Origin: Trichaptum fuscoviolaceum
Lineage: Eukaryota; Basidiomycota; Agaricomycetes; Hymenochaetales; Trichaptaceae
Assembly: GCA_910574455.1 (NCBI GenBank)
Contig: CAJSYZ010000002.1
Coordinates: 273,671 to 337,670, forward strand
Length of the DNA stretch: 64,000 nucleotides
Direction: 5' to 3'
Part shown: positions 33,289-44,960 of the stretch, one piece after another
Numbering within the stretch: the stretch's first letter is position 1
Layout of the letters: each line of letters starts with the position of its first letter
Notes under the pieces: generated by a model
Seen by the model: the letters and a program-made list of their open reading frames with translations, nothing else
The model's database searches: none
What the model was told of the DNA's origin: nothing
Program-made: the position numbers and the translations under genes

Positions 33289-35121
33289 GCTGAGGCCCGT
33301 TTGAATAGTGCTAACGGTGTTATCTTGTTGAGTAAATTGTTGAGTGCATGCTCTTGTCTTCAAAAGTTGCCAGGAGCATCGTGATTGTATCTATTATTGA
33401 ATTGCTTCTCGTTGAATGATCATTGTAGACTGAGGTTGTCAATGGTGTTTGCTGTCGCTTTCAAGATGTCATGAAGATGAAGGTAGCTTGAAATCTCAAA
33501 ACAGAGGTTCAAGTTCACTTGAGTACAGTAGTGGTAGTAGTAGTAAATCTCACTTGAGTCTGACTTGCCACCTGATGTACAGCTTCCCTCCTTACGCACT
33601 GATTTTGTCCTGAAACGCCGTTTTAAGGCCATCAGGCAGCCAGGCAACACTTCAGGCAGGCATGACAACGCTTCAACCCATTTAAGGAAGCTCCAGGACG
33701 CGCCAGCCGCCGTTAGCAATCTCTGATGTATTACACTTGAGCACTGAAATCCTGACTTGCATTCTGATGCACTGAGAGACGGCTTGCATCCTGAAACACT
33801 CCTTATTTCAGTGAGATAAGGCAATCAGTGTATTTTCAGACGAAGTAGCGACCCTTCAGACAGGTGCCAGCCAAATCAGGACGCGTCAGGACGCGTCAGT
33901 CGCCGTAAGCAAAAGGAAGTTTCCCTGATGTGGGAACTTACTCCAAAAACGAGATAATGCCGGGTCACAGTACCTCTTTGAGAGTGAATTTTTTTTAGGA
34001 GAAACATCATAGCATAGGGGCCGCTCTCAGACTCGAAGAGAAGACAGACAGTCCAGGCCTCAATCATTGGGCACGTGAGTACAAACTTTTTGCTTTAGAC
34101 GAGCGTAACATTAAAGCCGCCATAACCCTCACTACCTACGGTGTTCGGGAATTAATTTTGAGTGTTTACTATTTCCATGAGGTTTTCTATTCTAGTGGTA
34201 GTGTGTACATGTATAGAATTCTCTACTAACAGCATTGAGTAGCTAAACTTCTGGAGATAACTACCTTATAGTACAACCATAAATACATATGTGTTTGTCA
34301 TGTAGTATAATATATTTTAAGCATTGGCATTGCAATGACAGTGAATTGGCCTTAATGGATTGTGTACATCAGCGGCCCGAGAATAAACAACCGTACAACC
34401 AGGGCTGCATAATTTGTTGAAATGAGATTGTCGTGCCAGTGCGCAGAAGGGCGGGTCGCGTCGATGCATATTAAGTGCCGTGCACAGTTGAGTATATAAC
34501 ATCAACCTTACTTTTTCAGACGCTGCAAGCGACAGAAGCGTGAGAACATCGCAAGGAACTTCACAACTTTGATCAGAAAGCTAGTGCAAAGGCCCGGTGC
34601 ATGCAAGCTCCTTCTGCGTGTACAATATGACAGCCCTTTGGGATATTGCATCAGCTTACATGTAGCCCGCGTACTAATACTTTCCGAAATACACGCACAT
34701 GCCTGTTGCATACACGGCACGACTACGACCCCATCTGCGTTCGGGTCTGTAGAAACTTTATATAGACCGTATCTTAGTCTAGATCCGATATATATTTACC
34801 ACATCCGATAACAGTGCAGAGGACTTGTGTAGCTATTAGTATGTACTTACCAATGCGCGTCCGAGGGGCGGCAATGACGCGGATGTGAGAATTCGGGTGG
34901 TCCTTGTGTGACTGTCCCGGTGTCTGAGTCCATCTTGAGCCTGAGGCATCTGATTTGATTGACTGATTCTCCAGAGTCCAGCCTGAGAGCGCATGGACTC
35001 GGACTCGTTGATTGTTCCCAGGCTGATATGAATTACTTTTAATTACATAATAATGCGATACAAATTCTGTCGCGTCAACAAGCACCTTCAAGTTGAATCC
35101 AACCTCCTCCTAGTCCACACC
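33289..35121. other. 1.8-kb gene-free stretch
   Basis: No coding frame can be supported. It holds recurrent words (TTCAAGTTCACTTGAG, AGTAGTAGTAG) near 33500-33560, a direct repeat of CAGGACGCGT at 33880-33900, an AT-rich core (34080-34330), and GACTCGGACTCG near 35000, just before gene A. Confidence 0.35.
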
Positions 35122-37693
35122 ATGGAACGTCGTGTTTGGTGTGCCATCGCTGGCCAGGATAGACTACTGAATGTCGATACTAAGAACTGTGAGATCGTTT
35201 ACGACTTGAAGAAAGCCGCCGTAGACTTGTCCCAAATCAAGATACCATACCCCCGGGTAGACATGTGGAAGGTATGTCGAAAAGAAGCTACGCTATCACA
35301 GCTCTAATGCCCGTCTAGGTAAAAGAGCCACACAAATGGCCAGCTGTTGGCTCATCCTCTTCGAAAGACATCTCAATCTACGATGACAACCTTCGCATGA
35401 TCGCTGACCTTCTGTACCCTCAAACGAAGCTGGAGACAATATCTACCAACGAGCCCGACACGATTGGATTTGTCATGAAGATCAACAGCAGGAGAAAATC
35501 CTTCCGCTCAATATCCGTGCCAGTGTGTGCTGCCCAGATTGTCTCTTTATTGACTTTAATGCGTCCTAAATTTAGGAGCGTCGTATCTGGTGTGTTATTG
35601 CGGACAAGGATCGGATATTACAGGTAGACATCGCGAAATGCAAGGATTTCTCTGGATTAAAGAGAGCCATAGCTCGCGACGCAGAATTGCACGCTGACCA
35701 TATGGAGATCTGGAAGGTATGTTTTGTCGAGGGCATGTTATGCTCTAAACTGACCTTTATCACAAGTTTAAAGATCCCCAAGATTGGTCGGTCGACGACT
35801 GTGCTCGCAAAAGAACTTTTCCGTCTCCGTCAAATATGAAGGACCTCGAGGAGCTCGCCGAGCACTTGAGCGCTGATATGGCACCGATCACAGATAATTT
35901 CTTCGACGAATCAATCCGGAAAGAACACATATATCTGTTCGTGCAAATCACGGATGATTTATTGTCTCGGAGACCTTGCTATTCTTCGGCAAGTAGTCTT
36001 CACTTCGCCATACATCCAAGGCAGCTCATAGTCTAATTGAATTAGGACTACTGTGCATGGTGTGGAGTTCCTGAACAAAGGCGCTTATTCCAAGTCGACG
36101 TTGGTAAGTATAAGTCTCGGACAGTCTATGCGTTGCAGGAGGAGATCCTTCGAACATCTGGATTCAAGGACCAATGTTGCCAATTGTGGAAAGTTCGTAC
36201 TGAACGAGCTCAAATACAAACACCATAGCCCTAATGTCTTTCTCAAGATCAACGATCCTCAATCGTGGCCGATCAAGGACATATCTCCCGCAGCATCGAT
36301 CCCAAGATCCGATTCCTTTTTGAATGACATATCACAGCTTCTCGATGGGCGCACGCCGGTCGACGAAGTATTGAGCGAAACTCTTCGACCTGACTCATTG
36401 CATCTTCTCTTGGTGACGTCCGGAAAATATTCAGCAAGGTCGGGAAAGCGGATGTTGACATCGTCGTTAAACTCGGCGCCATCAAAGCGCGTACTATGGT
36501 GTGCTATCGCTGGCCGAAACGAGGTAATCCGAGTGGATAGCGACAATTGCAAGTATGTAGCCGACCTCGAAGATGCTGTTCGAGAACAGGGAAGGCTTGG
36601 GCTTGTATCGACTCAAGTAGCTATTTGGAAGGTTTGTCTCGGTTGTCTGTTATTGGATCTCTCTGAATATACTCGCGAAGGTCAAAGATCCACACAAATG
36701 GACGGTTCGCGACATTGTTCTTGGCTCTGCAAAAGTGCCAAGCGACAGGGAACACCTGCGAGAGATCGCAGACAACTTTTACCCTCACCTCTTCGTCGAC
36801 GATGTTTTCGCGGATGCTATTTCTTCGGATTGCGCTCAACTATTTCTGGAGATCATCTTCGAGACTCATCACTCATCATCGTCCTCTTCGTCCTCGACTC
36901 TATCCAGGAGCGACCCCTTCTCAGAAAGATATGATATCCAGGAGGCCCTGAAGGAACTTGGTTTTCGTGACGACGTCTTCCAAGACATGAATGTGAGCAG
37001 AGTGACGCGAGTGACTAAAGTGCTGGGCTAATGCTTCTCGTCATTTAGCGATGGCACGTTGGTGATGTGTTCACGAACGATGGAGAACGATACGTCGCGA
37101 AATACCTTCGTCCTAACCGCTGTGATGAGATCAAAGTTCTCAAATACCTCTCGCGATTCGAATCGTCGCAGAACCACGCACCCTCCAAAATTATCTCCTA
37201 CGACTTACAGGACGGCGCTCTCCTGTTGACGCGCCACTATGGTGATCCCGTGCACAATTATGAGCACCTCTCTCGCGACTTGCTGCTCATCGTGCAACAG
37301 CTCTTCGAAGGCGTGGCGTTCCTGCACTCGAAACGAGTTGTTCACATGGATTTGAAGCCTAGTCACATCATTATCGATAATTCCACACGTCTGTGGATTA
37401 TCGACTTCGACCTCTCCGAGATCCTAGAGAATGACGAGGAGACGGTGAGTGGGTTTCGCGGAACAAGAGGATGCACTGCACCGGAGGTCGGAAAGGCTGC
37501 GTATAGTCCCATACTTGCAGATGTGTGGGCAGCGGGAAACGTGGTGGCGGAGCTATGTGCTCTCTGTCCATCGCATGAAGCCCGCGACTTTCTTGTGGGC
37601 CTATGTACGAGATTGATGAACAGAGATCCAAAAAACCGACCGAACTTGCAGGATGCATATTCCGAAGTTCTTAATTATAATGCGATCATTTAG
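35122..37693 (+). CDS. Gene A: four Crinkler-like headers plus atypical kinase
   Basis: Eight exons (35122-35271, 35319-35522, 35576-35716, 35767-35988, 36046-36192, 36248-36631, 36681-36992, 37049-37693) join in phase 0 throughout to 734 aa. Residues 1-50, 119-165, 240-288 and about 361-416 are ubiquitin-like segments of the form WCAIAG...VD...C...DL...WK. Each is followed by a linker starting K-[DE]-P-x-x-W and containing L-x-x-[IL]-A-x-x-L. This order resembles the Crinkler N-terminal header. Residues 521-734 are a kinase with Lys in YVAKYL, HMDLKPSH, IIDFDLS and TAPEV. The start was chosen because CACC-ATGG precedes the first header and the same junction recurs in B and C. Proposed role: an effector with a kinase warhead; this is inference from architecture. 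Confidence 0.8.
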
Positions 37694-38160
37694 AAATATA
37701 TCTCACTTTTATGTAGAATTCTCTGCCTGTGCCACTGGCTTTGAGCTCGCCATCCCGAAAATGCATGGACGAACTTTCAAGTCCGAGATCTCAGATACGG
37801 TCAGTTGATCCCGGGTGCTTCCAAAAGTAAGTTTGAGTTAACGTACTATCAACATACTTATGTGCTTCATATTGGAATGTCACGTCTAGTGTGTCATAGT
37901 ATGACAACAACAAGCATTCACATGTTGATATGACAGATTGTGACATCGATCAGTAATTGATGAAGGCTACAGCGAGATCAAGATACCACATAGTAAGTAA
38001 ACCCTAACTTGAAAGGTAAACTGACCCTAATCTTCAAGTTGACATTATTGGTACTACTACTAGTAGTCGCTGTATCAGAGTGGCTCACGGACTCGGATCC
38101 GGTTCGGTTACGCGACTCAGACGCGCCAAGCTTGTTCACCATCACCCCATAGTCTGCACC
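37694..38160. other. intergenic A-B
   Basis: No gene. Contains CTTCAAGTTGACATT, GGTACTACTACTAGTAGTCG and GACTCGGATCCGGTTCGG words, as in other gene flanks, just upstream of gene B. Confidence 0.35.
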
Positions 38161-40795
38161 ATGGACCGACGCGTCTGGTGCGCCATCGCTGGAAAGGACA
38201 GACTACTGCACGTCGACATTACGAACTGTAACCTCGTCTACGATCTAAGGAAAGCTGCAGTAGATTTGTCCCGAATCAAAATTCCATACGTACGGGTAGA
38301 CATTTGGAAGGTAAAAGGCCAAGAAAGTTACACCATGGTGTGGTCTCGGGCTCATTCCGCTTTCTATAGGTCAAGGATCCAAGAAAATTCCCTGTCACAG
38401 ATGCTGCTTCACTGAAACGCATTTCGGAAGACGACGACGATCTCCGTAACATTGCAGAACTCCTATACCCCCATAAAGCATTGGACAAGATTTTTGTCGG
38501 AGATACCAGCGAAAATGACATCGAACTCATCATGAAAATTAACAGCAAGAGGAGAAATTTGCCTTCCGTTTCAGTACCAGCAAGTGATCCTGTACTGCAT
38601 CGCCGCATTTCGAAATTGCTAAAACTATATGGTATGATTGACAGGAACGACGTATCTGGTGTGCCATTGCGGGAACGGACCAGATATTTCAAGTTGACAT
38701 TGCAAAGTGCAGGAATGTACAAGGTCTTAGGAATGCTGTTGCGCGTGACTCTGACATACCTGTCGATGACTTAGATTTGTGGAAGGTGAGCTGGTCCAAG
38801 TGATGGTGAAAACTGTGTTAATTTGGATTGTAGTTGAAAGAGCCACGGCGATGGTCAATCAACGACAGGATTCGTAGACGTATTCCGTCTGGAAAGGAGA
38901 ACTTGGAAGAAATTGCCGACCATCTGGACCTCGGTACAACCATAGACGCAACAGCGATGTTCGACGATGCCATTAGGAAGGACAGCGTATATCTGGTTGG
39001 CTTGGTTTCGGGCAAAAGGAAACTCTCCTTCTCCAACTCTGGTTCGACATCGTCCTCTACGCACGTGCGTCTCAATCTCTCTCACAGGCTAGCTAACTGG
39101 AAGTAACTGACATCTTTCCCGCGTTTGTTTAGAGACGCCTTGCCTGGTGCGCTATTCCAGGTCGAAGCCGTTTATTCCAGGTCGACGTCAGAAGATGCCA
39201 GACCGCGTCTGAACTGGAGAATGCGGTACTGCGCAAGTCAGGTTTTAGAAAACAATTCTGTGTTCTAAGAAGAGTGGGTCATTCAATTCCGTCTCTTAAC
39301 AAGACATAACCTAACCTGGACGCAGGTGAAGGATCCCCTAAATTGGCCAATCAATCGCGATACGCATTCGATAGATATAGAGCTCTCAGATACGTTCGTC
39401 AACGCAATGTCCGATGCTATAGACGATTCTACACCACTTGATGATGTGCTAAGCGATGACTTTGATCAAGACACCCTGGAACTCGTTTTGGTGCTTTCGT
39501 CAGAATACAAGCGATCCAGATCAATCTCCGTTCAATATTTAGACCTTCAGACAGCACCGGAGCGCTACATTTGGTGTGCGATTGCAGGCCAAGATCAAGT
39601 CCTTCGAGTTGATGTCAGTAAATGTGAGTTTGTCAGCGATATGAGAAACGATCTTGTATCCGAAGGCAGACTCGGGATACGACTCGGAAATAGCTTTGCT
39701 CGGATGTGGAAAGTGCGTATTCTCTGATATACAAATCGCATGTCTCTCATTGATTTCCAGATTTCCGCTCCTGACAACTGGTTGGTCGAGAGCATAGTGA
39801 CTGGCAGACTGAAAGTTCCAAGGATAGAAGTAGATCTGCAAGAGATTGCGGTCAAACTCTATCCAAGTTCATTTGTGGAAGAGGAATTTATAGGAGAAGT
39901 GGACAACGACAAGGTCTATGTTATTATGGAGATACTTGACGAACGTAGCTCTGCGTGGTTGTCATCGTCGTCATCTTCAGATGCGACTCAGAGCGATCCG
40001 TTGGCAGATCGAGATGATATTCGCCAGGCCCTGAAGGAACTAGGTTTTGTGGAGGACATATTTCAGCATGTTGACGTATGTTTTTCATTTTCCTATCTGC
40101 GGCATTACTGTGAATTAAAAACGAACTTTCTCAAGAGAGATCACGTGGGCGATGTCTTCACATTGGAGGGAGAACGCTACATCCTTAAGTACCTACGTCC
40201 CGGTCGATGCGACGAGATTAAGGTACTACGGTATCTCTCGAAATTCGACTCGACCCATAATCATGCGCCCTCAGACATCATTGTTCATGAGCTACGGGAG
40301 GGTGCCCTTCTGTTGACGCGGTACTTGGGAACTGCCGTTCGCAACTATGCACACTTGTCTGAAGATTTGCTCCTGATCGTGCAACAAATCTTTGAAGGCG
40401 TCGCATTCCTACACTCGAAGCGTGTCGTGCATATGGATCTGAAGCTAAGCCATATCCTCGTCGACGATTCGAAGAGAGTCTGGATTATTGACTACGACCT
40501 GTCTGAGATATTGACCAGCGCAGAAGAGAAGGTGAGTGGGTATCGGGGAACAAAAGGATGTACTGCGCCTGAGGTTGGTCCGAAGGCGTACAACCCAATA
40601 GCCGCTGACGGCTGGGCGACCGGAAAGGTAGTGAAGGAGTTATGCGATCTCTGCCCTTTGCATAAGGATCGCATATTTCTTGAAATCCTGTGCGCAAAAT
40701 TGATGGACGGAAAAACAGAAGAGCGGTCAACTGCAAAGGAGGCGTACAAGCAGCTTACTGAATACATTGAATTGACAAAGCCGTTATCACATTAG
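38161..40795 (+). CDS. Gene B: four Crinkler-like headers plus atypical kinase
   Basis: Eight phase-0 exons (38161-38310, 38370-38579, 38645-38785, 38834-39064, 39133-39273, 39326-39712, 39761-40075, 40136-40795) give 744 aa with the same plan as gene A. The headers are at about 1-50, 121-167, 245-291 and 365-420; the third ends VLRR instead of LWK. The kinase (526-744) has YILKYL, HMDLKLSH, IIDYDLS and TAPEV, and is clearly more diverged from A, C and D than those are from each other. A serine run and a segment reading RQALKELGF precede the kinase. Intron 2 seems to use a GC-AG pair (GCAAGT). It lies 467 bp after gene A on the same strand and reads as a tandem duplicate. Confidence 0.8.
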
Positions 40796-41029
40796 TATAA
40801 TGTATACTTATTGTATATTTTTAACGTAGAACCTACGCTAAAAGGGGCCGTTTATGTCTACAGTGTAAAGTATGTGTTACGAAGGACGATGCTGAAAGCA
40901 GTATCTGCGTGTTTCCCTGACTCTTCTAGCGATTCCATGAGTTTAGGTGAGTTGAGATGGCGTTAAGAGAAGAGCTCTACCGTCACGTTATATATACTCT
41001 TTCTATGTCTAGACAGCAACAGCAACAAC

Positions 41030-41610
41030 AGCAGCACTCGACCTCCAATTCCGCTCGCATGTTATCCGACCATCGGCGCACGCAAGGTACCTGGGGGTCA
41101 TACTGGATGAGAAGCTGTCCTTCAAATTTCACATTGAACAGATCCTTGCTCGGGGCACCCGGACACTGGGAGTGGTGGGAAGGCTAAAGGTACCCCATGG
41201 CTATATGCGCCAACTTATACAGGCCATGGTCCTCCCTCGGGTCGAATATGCCCTGGTAACGTGGTACGAGCCCCTCTCGGAGGGCCCAGGACGTCGGACA
41301 GGGAATGCCGGGCTCACTAAGGCAATGTCCAAATTGCAGAGGAGGGCCGCCAAACTCATTACCGGGGCCTTCAGTACCACAGCCACGGACATGGGAGTCA
41401 GCGACACTTCGCCTCACAAGAATCCCACACTCAAAATACCCTTTCCGGATCATACCTATTGGAGCTTCTTTATTCTTTAATCCTTTAATTTTCACTCTTC
41501 AAGCCTCACACGTAGATAAATGGTAGATTACATGTATTTAAGTGCGCCATAGGCCCTAAAGGGCCTGCAGTCACTATAATGGAATAAATCAAATCAAATC
41601 AAATTAAACG
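41030..41610 (+). mobile_element. 5'-truncated LINE (non-LTR) fragment
   Basis: One frame reads ARYLGVILDEKLSFKFHI and then LIQAMVLPRVEYALVTWYEP and KLQRRAAKLITGAF, the C-terminal part of a non-LTR reverse transcriptase. The frame then decays, and the block ends near 41585-41605 in a tail of ATCAAATCAAATCAAATT repeats, typical of some fungal LINE 3' ends. No endonuclease or complete RT is present. A CAG/CAA-rich microsatellite (41014-41036) lies at its 5' edge. Confidence 0.7.
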
Positions 41611-42129
41611 AAGACGGGGATACTGGTGCATCACGAATGGTGTGGCATGACTCCATGACTCCTTATGAACAACCGTAAGGGTCAATGTGCTTGAGTGTCG
41701 AGGTGACGCCGGTACGAAAGACTCCGCAAATGGCTTTCTGAACTACTCTAGGATTGAATTCAAAGCAAATGAAAATATTTACAGAAGTCATTCTTATTTT
41801 TAGAGCCTAGTAAACATAGCGCTAGCTGGCAATGGCTTTATTTTTGAAAGTATGGAACCTGGCCGACCTTCAAAGGAGGTTCTGTGACAAGCATTATTAT
41901 ACTGACTTTTCGTCTTCAATGTCTTTGATTCCGTAAATTTCTAAGACGACTCTTTTTTCAACGCCTATACTGAACTAACGCTATTCTCAACCGCTTCTCT
42001 GGGAAATCAGGGCTATCGAAAAATGGCAACACCGAAAATTTGCCTTTCTCAGATGCCTTACTGTTAGAAAATATTCTGAAAACGGACAGGTACTAAGGAC
42101 AGGTAACATGGGACAAGTCTTTTAATCGG
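41611..42129. other. gene-free stretch
   Basis: Nothing recognised; AT-rich sequence between the LINE tail and the end of the first DUF6533-like gene. Confidence 0.3.
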
Positions 42130-44010
42130 TCAAATGCTCCAGAGAAGACTGTTCCTACCGCTAGACCCCAATGCACCAGTTGCAGCTTGCCATGACAATG
42201 TAGGAGGCTGTTGGCCTGAAATACGAACGTGCGCCCGTCTCAATCGGAGCTGCAGGCGCGTAGCGACAATGCTGTAGAGCATGCATGTCATGCTAAATGA
42301 TTATGACATGAATGTCTTTCATAATTCATCATCTGGTTTCATGAGAAAGAATGCTTACATTAAGAGACTGTCGTTCCTATGAGCCTTCATCTATGGTGAG
42401 CCTCGTTGATAGAAAAATCGCATAGGCTGAACTCACAGGAGCAAGCAAAAGGAAAAGCAGATTCGCTACGAGCATTGCTATTGAGGGGACATAAATGAGG
42501 TACTGAGAGAGTATCGGAACTGTTTCCTTACCAAAAATCACGAAGAAGAACAGAACACCTATAAACGTGGTCAGAAGAAAGTTAACCATGGATCAAAGTC
42601 AAGGGACTGAGCCGCCGGTCATACCATCCTGGACCATCATTCTCGTTATCCCCGAGTAGGTCCCCGAACCTTCGTATGTCAAATAAGCAAAAGGCGGAGA
42701 CACCCTAGTGGAAGAGCCGCTCACTGAAGTAGAACGCTTTCACGAGGATAAGCATAAGCATCACTAGTGTATTGTTAGAACGGTAGAAGACCAGACTTTT
42801 AAATTTTGCTAAACTCACAAAACTCTCCAAGTGCCAATATCGAAAAGGGAACCCAGTAGTTTCGGTTTTGGAAGACCGCGATGCATCCATTACCGAAACC
42901 CACAAGAATAACTGTCCTGTCGTTAGAATTGCATTAAGTACATCATAGTCAAGTACGTACACGAATGAGCCTCAGCAGTAGTCTTGAATACGAAGTAGAA
43001 AGCGATTGTTGTCATCGGCTGAGGATGGGTATGCCATAGACATCTTGTTATGCTTCGGACATTGTAAGAGAAGAGGACGCACAATGTACTCGACTAGTAG
43101 TATAGCTAGAATCCTCTTTCGAAAGAACCACATGGCATATACCCGTATAATCAGGAGGACTTTATGGTCCAACAGAGAGTAGCGAATTAGTTCCAGCCAC
43201 TTCAGGAAGGACACTGACATAACTCACGGTGACTAGTTCCTGATACACAGACAAGGCTTGCTGTTGGCTTCGTTGTCAGCCATAACCTTTGCTTCTTCTA
43301 TGACGCTTACCTGTCAAAATATAAAACGCGAACCCGCAACTCTGCCAACCACGCCAAAAGCAGAAGAAAGTGATACCAGTTACCGTGTTTTCAGAATGAG
43401 GAGTGCTTACCATGTTATGAGAGTCAAAGTGCAGCACTGTCAGCGAGATCAGGGTAACTTCATTGCTATGATAGGACTGAAGGACTGTACGCACGATATA
43501 CCCCCCAAAATGCAGTTGAAACTGCGAGATATCTATTGACGAAGAAAAGAGCCTTCACAAGGCTGAACTTAGCCTCCCAGATATGTTGCTTCTTCAAAGG
43601 CTAGTTGAAGCTGACGGATGACATGATAGAGAAAGAGACCACACCTCTTGGTCCAATGTGATGAGGTACTCGTAAAGCTTTAATGAGTTGGTAGCTATTC
43701 TATAACAAGTTTTTGAATGTAGCTCACAATGAGGGTGATAGACGCCACTTTAAAGATAACTGAGAGCCAAAAACGGGATAAAGGGAAACCTGGGCGCACC
43801 GGACATGTACTGGTCGATAGAAGGTAGACATTAGCATTCTCAACGCATCTAGGGGAAAGAAGCACGGCAAGCTTACCCGTATAGCATAGACATCGCCAGC
43901 GACGTTGTTTAATATATCCATCTTGTATTTCCTTCAAGTGCGAGAAAGACCTTAAGGTCTGGACGGAAACTGAACACCGTTCGAGCCGCGTCTTGGGAGC
44001 CTGAAGGCAC
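42130..44010 (-). CDS. DUF6533-like multi-pass membrane protein, copy 1
   Basis: Minus-strand exons carry LYEYLITLDQEVW, the signature opening of the basidiomycete DUF6533 family, followed by AKFSLVKALFFVNRYLA. Later exons have LLIIRVYAMWFFRKRILAIL, a NGCIAVFQNRNYWVPF segment and MLVANLLFLLLAPV, and a last exon with RLQLRLRRAH ends at 42130. Several hydrophobic helices make an integral membrane protein likely. Function of the family is unknown to me. Introns are short and not all borders were fixed; the start lies near 43920-44010. A paralogue follows at 44961. Confidence 0.6.
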
Positions 44011-44015
44011 GACAA

Positions 44016-44960
44016 AGGTACAAGGTGCTTTTTAATGCGACAGTTATGAACAAAGTCCCATCTCTATGGCATCCTCACTACAATTCATAAAGATCGGGTG
44101 CAATCAATATTTGAATACTGCGTAGTTAGGCAGCTGGAGGATCCCAGTACATTGTGCGTAGCAGGCGGGAAGGTCTCTGGACACCATGCGGTCCAGTGCG
44201 CTACAAGTTGTCGTTAGCAACTAGGGGAGGGAAAGGAAGATATCAGTCACCCCAATTCAAATACATCGCCTTCCTTCCACGTAATGCCTAGGGCCAGGAC
44301 CTAGAAGTAAAGGCGAAGTTATCTGGAGTAGGAAAAGTCTAATAATTTATTGGAAAAGTAGGATAGTTATCAAGATAGATGATTGAGAGGTTGCTTTGAG
44401 CCTCTGAGTCGTCGGGTCGCCGTGGTTGTAACGTGTGGTTCGTCGGCACGAACAAAATATGCCTGTTCAAGTTCAAGTTCCACTCGGTGATGGTGACTCC
44501 GACTCGTCACTTGGCACAGCCTGCCAGTGAGTGCCAGCTCTGTGACGTCATAGCATCAACTTCAAGTTGAAAACTTAAACTAGATATCGGGCCGAGCTTC
44601 GCCGGCAGATCCCTTATTACTCTCATTCGTTGCATTTTTAAAAACTTAGAGGGAAAAAGACAAAAGCAATACAAATTATATAAGAAAAGAAAAGCAGAGA
44701 AACCTCAGTGATAACTGACACATTGCCCTTTACTCCCGGTGGGAGAAGGGAACCAATACGGTGACCCGGACGCGTACTGCCAAGTATACTTTGGCATTCA
44801 GAGAACAAGCATAAGTATCTGCAATTAACTGACTTATGCGCATGCCGGTTATCAGATACTAGTAAAGTTCAACGATACATTTATGATTGGTTACTCCTTA
44901 CTAAGTTAAACAGGACCATTTAGCAAGTTGTATTACAGTAGACTGCAGATATGATGAAAG
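44016..44960. other. gene-free stretch between DUF6533-like copies
   Basis: No coding frame supported. Around 44460-44580 it contains TTCAAGTTCAAGTTCCACTCGG, GACTCCGACTCG, GCCAGTGAGTGCCAG and AACTTCAAGTTG, the recurrent intergenic words of this window. Confidence 0.35.

Noticed and set aside
40957..41187. Polyglutamine protein ORF
   Set aside because: The Gln run is a CAG/CAA microsatellite; downstream the frame crosses the LINE RT in a wrong frame.
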